A DNA stretch of 54,113 nt from a bacterium (GTDB taxonomy: Bacteria > Bacillota > Clostridia > Oscillospirales > Oscillospiraceae), in assembly GCA_029009095.1 (NCBI GenBank), contig JAQXJT010000004.1:1-54113 (forward strand), written 5' to 3'. The translations under genes and the position numbers were made by a program. The notes under the pieces are model-generated. The model made no database searches, was not told the origin of the DNA, and saw only the letters and a list, made by a program, of their open reading frames with translations. Each line of letters starts with the position of its first letter. The stretch's first letter is position 1. This document shows, in pieces, positions 49,568-54,113 of this stretch.

Positions 49568-50005
49568 ATGAGGCGTGAAAAAATGGAGCGGTGGGTCAAC
49601 CGCTTTATGAACGGACGGTACGGAGCAGATCAGTACGGTCTTTTTCTGTCTGTTGGCAGCGTAGTGCTGCTGTGCCTCTCCTTTTTCTTCGGCCTGCTGG
49701 GCGGTGGCAAGAGCCGGATCAGCAGCTTCTTTTTCTATTCGGCCCTTGCCCTGCTGGTCTGGTGCTCTTTTCGCATCTTCTCCCGCGGTACGGAACGGCG
49801 CAGGCGGGAAAACCGGCTCTTTCTGGAGCAGTACTGGCGGGTGCAGGACTGGGCAAAGCTCCAGAAGACCCGCTTTGAGCAGCGCAGGGACTATGTGTTT
49901 TTCCGCTGTCCCGGCTGCCGCCACACCATGCGGGTGCCCCGGGGCAAGGGTAAGATCCGCATCACCTGCCGCCGCTGCGGCTACACCTTCGAGCGGAAAA
50001 CCTGA
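49568..50005 (+). CDS. Small membrane protein with C-terminal zinc ribbon
   Basis: 145 aa. Two transmembrane helices (about 26-44 SVGSVVLLCLSFFFGLLG and 51-68) are followed by a basic stretch and a zinc ribbon (FRCPGCRHTMRVPRGKGKIR, then TCRRCGYTFE). The CxxC...CxxC spacing suits a structural zinc site facing the cytoplasm. Function unknown; similar short proteins are common in Clostridia. The start is ATG 49568 or 49583; both have weak ribosome-binding sites. Confidence 0.7.
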   Translation: MRREKMERWVNRFMNGRYGADQYGLFLSVGSVVLLCLSFFFGLLGGGKSRISSFFFYSALALLVWCSFRIFSRGTERRRRENRLFLEQYWRVQDWAKLQKTRFEQRRDYVFFRCPGCRHTMRVPRGKGKIRITCRRCGYTFERKT

Positions 50006-50094
50006 ACATATACGCCGCGCCCGTCCGGGAAGAACCGGGGCGGGCGCTGAGTCGTTCCGCCGCCAGAAAGTTACAAGTACAGGAGGAGAAAACC

Positions 50095-51069
50095 ATGTGC
50101 ACGGCAGCCACTTACAAGACCCGGGATTTCTACTTTGGCAGGACGCTGGACTACGAGTTTTCCTACGGGGAAGAGATCTGTGTTATCCCCCGCGCCTACC
50201 CTCTGGCCTTTCGCCACGGGAGTGCGGCGGAAAACCACTATGCCATACTCGGCATGGCGCATGTTGCCGGCGGGTACCCCCTCTACTACGACGCCATCAA
50301 CGAGAAGGGTCTGGGCATGGCCGGGCTGAACTTTGTGGGGAACGCCGCTTACGCCCAGGTGAAGGAGGGCGCGGACAACGTGGCCCAGTTTGAATTCATC
50401 CCCTGGGTCCTGTGCCGCTGCGCCTCCGTAAAGGAAGCCCGGGCGCTGCTGGAAACGATCAACCTGGTGGGCACGCCCTTCAGCGAGCAGCTTCCCCCGG
50501 CGCAGCTCCACTGGCTGCTGGCCGACGGAGAGGAAGCCATCACCGTCGAATCTATGAAGGACGGACTTCACATCCACGACAACCCTCCGGGCGTGCTGAC
50601 CAACAACCCGCCCTTTGAGCAGCAGCTCTTCCGGCTGAACGACTACATGGGCCTGTCTCCCAGGCAGCCGGAGAACCGCTTCTCCTCCGCGCTCCCTCTC
50701 TCCCCCTACAGCCGGGGCATGGGCGCGCTGGGGCTGCCGGGCGACCTGTCCTCCGCCTCCCGCTTTGCGAGAGTGGCTTTCACCAAGATGAACTCCGTCT
50801 CCGGGACTTCGGAGATGGAGAGCGTCAGCCAGTTTTTCCACATTCTCGGCTCCGTGGAGCAGCAGCGTGGCTGCTGCGAGCTGGAGGAGGGCAAGTACGA
50901 GATCACCATCTACACCTCCTGCTGCAACGCGACGCGGGGGATCTATTACTACACCACCTACGACAACCACCAGATTACCGCGGTGGACATGCACCGCTGC
51001 GATCTGGACAGCGGGGAGCTGATCCGCTATCCGCTCGTCACCGAAGAGCAGATCCGCTGGCAGAACTGA
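50095..51069 (+). CDS. Choloylglycine hydrolase family enzyme (bile salt hydrolase / penicillin V acylase)
   Basis: 324 aa. Ntn-hydrolase: after Met removal Cys2 becomes the nucleophile. Visible: MCTAATYKTRDFYFGRTLDY (C2, R16, D19), INEKGLGMAGLNFVGNAAY, GVLTNNPPFEQQ (Asn) and SSASRFARVAF (Arg), all active-site positions of the family. Length matches bile salt hydrolases, which deconjugate glyco/tauro bile salts in gut bacteria; penicillin V acylase or N-acyl-homoserine lactone hydrolysis cannot be excluded from sequence alone. Cytoplasmic, no signal peptide. AGGAGG precedes the ATG. Confidence 0.92.
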   Translation: MCTAATYKTRDFYFGRTLDYEFSYGEEICVIPRAYPLAFRHGSAAENHYAILGMAHVAGGYPLYYDAINEKGLGMAGLNFVGNAAYAQVKEGADNVAQFEFIPWVLCRCASVKEARALLETINLVGTPFSEQLPPAQLHWLLADGEEAITVESMKDGLHIHDNPPGVLTNNPPFEQQLFRLNDYMGLSPRQPENRFSSALPLSPYSRGMGALGLPGDLSSASRFARVAFTKMNSVSGTSEMESVSQFFHILGSVEQQRGCCELEEGKYEITIYTSCCNATRGIYYYTTYDNHQITAVDMHRCDLDSGELIRYPLVTEEQIRWQN

Positions 51070-51106
51070 CGGCGGCCCGCGCTCCCGTTTTCCCCCATAA
51101 AACAAG

Positions 51107-51143
51107 AGGACGCCCCGGATCCTGTCGATCCGGGGCGCCTTTC
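51107..51143. terminator. Terminator between convergent BSH-family and transglutaminase-like genes
   Basis: CGCCCCGGATC (51111-51121) pairs with GATCCGGGGCG (51127-51137), followed by CCTTT. Confidence 0.8.
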
Positions 51144-51166
51144 CATATGTGCGTATGGCGCGGGGC

Positions 51167-52735
51167 TCAGCCGAATACGGTCCAGTCCAGCTTGCCCTTG
51201 TCCAGAGGGTATTCGCCCAGTTGGAAGCATCCGGGGCCATTTTCCTGCCGGAGCAGTGTGTGCTCCGCCCCCGCGGGGATGGCGTACACGCCGTTTTCTT
51301 CGTCAAACACATTGGGCAGATGCTGACCCGGGGAGGTGTGGGAGAGGATCATGCACACCCCGCCGTAGAGCTCGTCTGCCCGCTCCCCGTAGTCCTCCAG
51401 CCTCTCCAGCTCCATCACCGGGAAGTCGTTTTCCTCCCGGTAATTGCCGAAGATATACCAGCTGAAGTCCACGATATAATATTTCCCCTCATGGCGGATG
51501 TAGTTGTAAACATGGCCGCCGCCTTCTCCGATGTAGTAGGCATGGAGGATGAAGCCGATCTCCTCGTAGTCCCCCTCCAGCAGGTAGTTGGCCAGGTTGG
51601 CGGAGGCGCCGCAGTTGGCCAGGCGCTGCTCCATGACCTCAAAGGCGTTGAGGTTGTAGTGCCACTCCTCCCCGTCGATGAGCCGGCAGCGGTCGCCGCC
51701 GCAGTCGCCGATCCTGGCGGCCAGCATATACATCAGCACATCGCCCGCGGTTCTGACCCGCTCCTTCACCTCCTCCGGCTCCCTGTCCAGGAGGGCATAG
51801 GCTTCCTCCGGAGTAAGGGTGGTGCCGCCCAACATATGGGAGAGGGCGTAACGGTCGATGTACTCGGGCTTGATGTGCCCCGTCTCCCGCTCCTCGCCCC
51901 CGGCGATGTACTCCTCGTCCCGGTAAAACTCCACCACATCGTCCGGGTTCTGGGGGATGAATTCGCCGAAGCGGCAGTCCAGCACCACATCCCGATCCAC
52001 GGGGAGGTAGAATGCCTGGGTCGGCGTTCCCCCCGGGCAGGAGATGTCATCGGCGCTGCCGCTGTAGGCAATGAGATCCGTCAGCTCCGTGACGCGCAGC
52101 AGCGGGAATACCTCACTCATGATGTTGGTAGTCTCCTGCCACCGCCGGGACATGGTGTCCAGAGAGAATATGTAGTAGCCGCCGTCCGTGGGGATCACGC
52201 TGCCGCTGACCATGACGCCGCCGTCATAGTCCATGTACACCGCCGCGATCCCAAGTCCCGGAATGTCATCGCCCAAAATGCGCACAGCCAAGGAAGCCGC
52301 CATGTGCGTAGACATCATCGTTTTGAAGTACGGGAAGTTGAAGTCCGCGCCGAATGTGCGCTGTCCCTCCCCGTTGCTGATGATGCCGCTGTAATACGGC
52401 GCCTGCTGGGTATCGATCCAGGCGGCGAAATCGGCGGGGGTGGAGATCTTCTCCCGGAGCGTCTCCAGATCCGCCTCCTCCAGTGCGGCGATGGCGCCGT
52501 CGTCCAGAACGCGCCGGGTGAACAGTTCGGGATACTCGCTGAGCACAGTATAACCCCCTTCGCCGGAGGAGGGCGTTGCCGCCGGGATGGTCTCGGGCAT
52601 CTCCGGCACAGGCGCTTTGCCCTCCACCGTTGTGTTCCCGGCAGTTGCCGCCGCTTCCGGGGCCTTCTGCTCTCCGCAGGCGCAGAGGGACAGCGCCACG
52701 ACCGCTGCCAGAAGCAGCGCGATTTGTTTTCTCAT
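51167..52735 (-). CDS. Lipoprotein with a transglutaminase-like domain
   Basis: 522 aa. A lipoprotein signal ends in LCAC (C20), followed by a low-complexity linker to about residue 60. The middle has no recognised domain. Residues about 330-455 fit the transglutaminase-like papain fold: QRLANCGASANLANYLL (Cys nucleophile), GGHVYNYIRHEGKYYIVDFSWY (His and Asp). It could be a surface protease, amidase or crosslinker; activity is untested. GAGAGG precedes the ATG at 52735. Confidence 0.75.
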   Translation of the reverse strand: MRKQIALLLAAVVALSLCACGEQKAPEAAATAGNTTVEGKAPVPEMPETIPAATPSSGEGGYTVLSEYPELFTRRVLDDGAIAALEEADLETLREKISTPADFAAWIDTQQAPYYSGIISNGEGQRTFGADFNFPYFKTMMSTHMAASLAVRILGDDIPGLGIAAVYMDYDGGVMVSGSVIPTDGGYYIFSLDTMSRRWQETTNIMSEVFPLLRVTELTDLIAYSGSADDISCPGGTPTQAFYLPVDRDVVLDCRFGEFIPQNPDDVVEFYRDEEYIAGGEERETGHIKPEYIDRYALSHMLGGTTLTPEEAYALLDREPEEVKERVRTAGDVLMYMLAARIGDCGGDRCRLIDGEEWHYNLNAFEVMEQRLANCGASANLANYLLEGDYEEIGFILHAYYIGEGGGHVYNYIRHEGKYYIVDFSWYIFGNYREENDFPVMELERLEDYGERADELYGGVCMILSHTSPGQHLPNVFDEENGVYAIPAGAEHTLLRQENGPGCFQLGEYPLDKGKLDWTVFG

Positions 52736-52826
52736 TGGTTTTACCTCTCTTTCCGGGCAGCAGTATAGCGCGCGGAGGCGAAAAAGGCAATCCCCTGCGG
52801 CCGCGCGCCGGCCGGAGGTGGGCGCG

Positions 52827-53195
52827 TCAGTTTGCAGCGGAGTTTCGCCCGTAGAGGACGAGCTTCCGATTTCGGTCGCACAGGGCCAGAAAAACGTCCT
52901 GCGGGGAGCGGATGTGGCGCTGGTTCAGCTGCTTCTCCAGTCAGGCCGGATCCAGTCCCATGCGTTGGAGATTGTCCTCCTGGATCCGGCCGTCCATGAT
53001 CGGCTCCGTAAACATCAGCTCCTGCTCCGGGGCCAGATCCATGTCGCCCGTCGTGGCGGGCCGCTGCCGGCTCACCGGCAGGATGGGGAGCTTCCCGTTG
53101 TATTCAAAAACCGCCGTCTGGATACCTGGCAGGTCAAGTATCCCTGCTGCCTGCACATCACCATGAACTCGCTCAGATCCAGCTTGCTATGGTTT
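52827..53195 (-). pseudogene. Decayed C-terminal part of a DUF421 (YetF-like) membrane protein gene
   Basis: Three frames together give KLDLSEFMVMCRQQGY, then LDLPGIQTAVFEYNGKL and SRQRPATTGDMDL...DGRIQEDNLQRMGLDPA, then LEKQLNQRHIRSPQDVFLAL. This is the C-terminal cytoplasmic domain of DUF421/YetF proteins. A 1-nt loss near 53135 (Y-F-D-L expected, Y-L-T-C read) and a TGA at 52941-52943 where Trp is expected break the frame. The N-terminal membrane half is missing and its place is taken by an integrase fragment. Confidence 0.75.
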
Positions 53196-53292
53196 TGTCT
53201 TTAACGCCTCTGGCTGTGACTGCTGAAATGTAAATTTCAAAAACTTCAGCGAAAGTAGCCTTTTGGGAGTTTCTCATTGTGATACGAGCCAT
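53173..53292 (-). pseudogene. N-terminal remnant of a tyrosine recombinase/integrase
   Basis: 39 codons from an ATG with AAGAGGTGG upstream: MARITMRNSQKATFAEVF, then EIYISAVTARGVKDKTIASW and a stop. The core (ATFxEVFExxI, TARGVxxKTI) is the start of a SAM-like core-binding domain of phage/ICE integrases. The rest of the integrase is deleted; the reading joins DUF421 sequence near 53185-53195. Confidence 0.65.
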
Positions 53293-53404
53293 AGAATTCC
53301 ACCTCTTGAATCCTTGATTTTTGGGTGAAATACAAGAGGTCTAAAAGACAGTCTTGAATGCCTCGTGAATCTGACCACAACAACTTTTTGTGCAAGAAAT
53401 AAAG

Positions 53405-53441
53405 AAAAAGTCGTGAAATCGAGTAGATTTCACGACTTTTT
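53405..53441 (-). terminator. Intrinsic terminator of the tRNA-Ala gene
   Basis: AAAAAGTCGTGAAATC (53405-53420) pairs with 53426-53441 around a 5-nt loop, with T-runs at the end. It starts immediately after the tRNA CCA. Confidence 0.9.
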
Positions 53442-53486
53442 GGTGGAGATAAGCGGGATCGAACCGCTGACCTCTTGAATGCCATT
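53441..53486 (-). tRNA. 3' fragment of tRNA-Ala(GGC), 5' half missing
   Basis: The minus strand reads AATGGCATTCAAG (anticodon loop with GGC and the 3' anticodon stem), AGGTC, the T arm AGCGG-TTCGATC-CCGCT, and TATCTCC-A-CCA. This is positions about 31-76 of a bacterial tRNA-Ala. Upstream, the D arm and 5' acceptor strand are absent and replaced by unrelated sequence, so it cannot be functional. A retained tRNA 3' end with its terminator is what integration into a tRNA gene leaves at one junction (att site). Confidence 0.8.
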
Positions 53487-53640
53487 GATGGCCGCTCTCG
53501 CGTCCATCAGGGGCAAGCGCTCCAAAAGGAAAAACCATTGAAATACAGGCACTTTCGCGTATTCGCTGTTTTCGCACACTTTACTTTTTTGCTTCATGCG
53601 CGCTTGAATTTTGAAATAGATTGCTTTCTGCGGGGCTGTG
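53487..53640. other. Non-coding stretch between tRNA fragment and serine recombinase
   Basis: Lower in GC than most of the window. GGAGCGCTTG at 53515-53524 (minus) matches the D-arm/anticodon junction of tRNA-Ala by 9-10 nt, but the rest of the D arm is absent. No gene seen. A GGGGCTG...CAGCCCC hairpin at 53633-53652 overlaps the end of the recombinase gene. Confidence 0.4.
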
Positions 53641-54113
53641 TTACAGCCCCATTTCTTTTACCCTGCGGTAGAATGTGTTGGGCTTCAAGCCTAACTCTTT
53701 CATGGCGGCAGTGGCGGTGATTTCGCCCGCCCGCCACTTTTTGCAGAGGGCTTTCATCTGCGCTTCGTTGTAGTCAATGGGCTTGCGGCCTTTGTATTTA
53801 CCCTCGCTCTTGGCAATCTCGATGCCCTCCCGCTGCCGCTCCAAAATGTTCTCCCGCTCCAATTCCGCCAGTGCGCCGAACACGGTGAGCATGAAACGGC
53901 CTTGGGGGGTGGTGGTGTCGATGTTCTCTTTCAGACTGACAAACTCCACGCCCTTTTCCGTCAGTTCGGAAACGATGGAAAGCAAGTCCCGCGTGTTTCG
54001 CGCAATGCGGGAAATGCTCTCTACCACAACGGTGTCACCCGCTCGGACAAAGGCCATCATTTCCTTAAACGCGGCGCGGTCTGTGTTCTTTCCGCTTGCC
54101 TTGTCCACGAACA
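53641..54113 (-). CDS. Serine recombinase (resolvase/invertase family), N-terminally truncated by the window edge
   Basis: 157 codons visible; the gene continues past 54113. Present: FVDKASGKNTDR, VVVESISRIARNTRDLLSI (conserved R-x-x-R-x-x-R-D region), TPQGRFMLTVFGALAELERE (E helix) and a C-terminal helix-turn-helix (AGEITATAAMKELGLKPNTF). The catalytic Ser near the N-terminus is outside the window. Small resolvases of this size act in transposons, plasmids and integrative elements. Next to a broken tRNA-Ala it marks the edge of a mobile element. Confidence 0.9.
   Translation of the reverse strand, partial: FVDKASGKNTDRAAFKEMMAFVRAGDTVVVESISRIARNTRDLLSIVSELTEKGVEFVSLKENIDTTTPQGRFMLTVFGALAELERENILERQREGIEIAKSEGKYKGRKPIDYNEAQMKALCKKWRAGEITATAAMKELGLKPNTFYRRVKEMGL

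Noticed and set aside
50006-50060. GC-rich hairpin after the zinc-ribbon gene
   Set aside because: Imperfect stem and no T-run; insufficient to call a terminator.
53246-53485. Minus-strand 79-aa open frame across the tRNA fragment
   Set aside because: It starts in the tRNA remnant and passes through its terminator; the integrase remnant lies in another frame with a better ribosome-binding site.

Overview
The window is GC-rich, densely packed bacterial DNA. NfnAB-type electron bifurcation, a YtvI/AI-2E-type protein, CotH, Tex, YmdB, RsgA, PrsW, DUF2284, a bile-salt-hydrolase family enzyme and clear sigma-A promoters (TTGACA/TATAAT, 16-18 bp spacers) together suggest a strictly anaerobic, gut-associated high-GC member of the Clostridia (Oscillospiraceae/Ruminococcaceae-like). 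That placement is inference; no rRNA or other decisive marker is present.

Layout. 1-3.9 kb: a truncated EamA transporter, then a plus-strand unit encoding a lipoprotein whose solute-binding fold looks circularly permuted, NfnA-NfnB and a GtrA protein. 4-8.1 kb (minus): RsgA and the methionine importer MetQ-MetN-MetI. The importer is preceded by a promoter, a 33-codon leader ORF with nine Met and three Cys codons, and an intrinsic terminator, which reads as ribosome-mediated attenuation. 8.1-19 kb (minus): a possible 20-codon ORF, a metallophosphoesterase coupled to a NYN-LOTUS protein, a four-gene unit (AI-2E family, YmdB, YhaO-like, YhaN-like) joined by ATGA overlaps, an extracellular solute-binding lipoprotein, and Tex. 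19-21.2 kb (plus): an ECF S component with type III pantothenate kinase, and an unknown membrane-anchored protein. 21.3-23.4 kb: a URO-D family protein convergent with a DUF2284 protein. 23.5-28.7 kb (plus): PepD-MnmG-MnmA coupled by ATGA overlaps, and a divergent thymidylate-synthase-fold protein. 28.8-32.3 kb: a membrane protein, then an ArsR/SmtB sensor and a P1B-type metal ATPase with a very His-rich tail, each preceded by a matching operator.

32.4-42.4 kb is a cell-surface block: a PIG-L-type lipoprotein (minus) divergent from two paralogous leucine-rich-repeat proteins, TrmO, a phosphodiester-glycosidase-domain protein, an unknown anchored protein and a lamin-tail/CotH lipoprotein. 42.4-52.7 kb: CysS, a U32 peptidase with PrsW, CysK-CysE (cysteine synthesis), a GT4 glycosyltransferase, a small zinc-ribbon membrane protein, the bile-salt-hydrolase family enzyme and a transglutaminase-like lipoprotein.

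52.8-54.1 kb is a mobile-element scar: a decayed DUF421 gene end, the first 39 codons of a tyrosine integrase, a 3' fragment of tRNA-Ala(GGC) with its own terminator, and a serine recombinase running off the edge. The sulfur-related genes (methionine import under a Met/Cys-codon leader, CysK/CysE, CysS, MnmA) are scattered rather than clustered. The attenuator at 7.86-8.09 kb is the most notable element.
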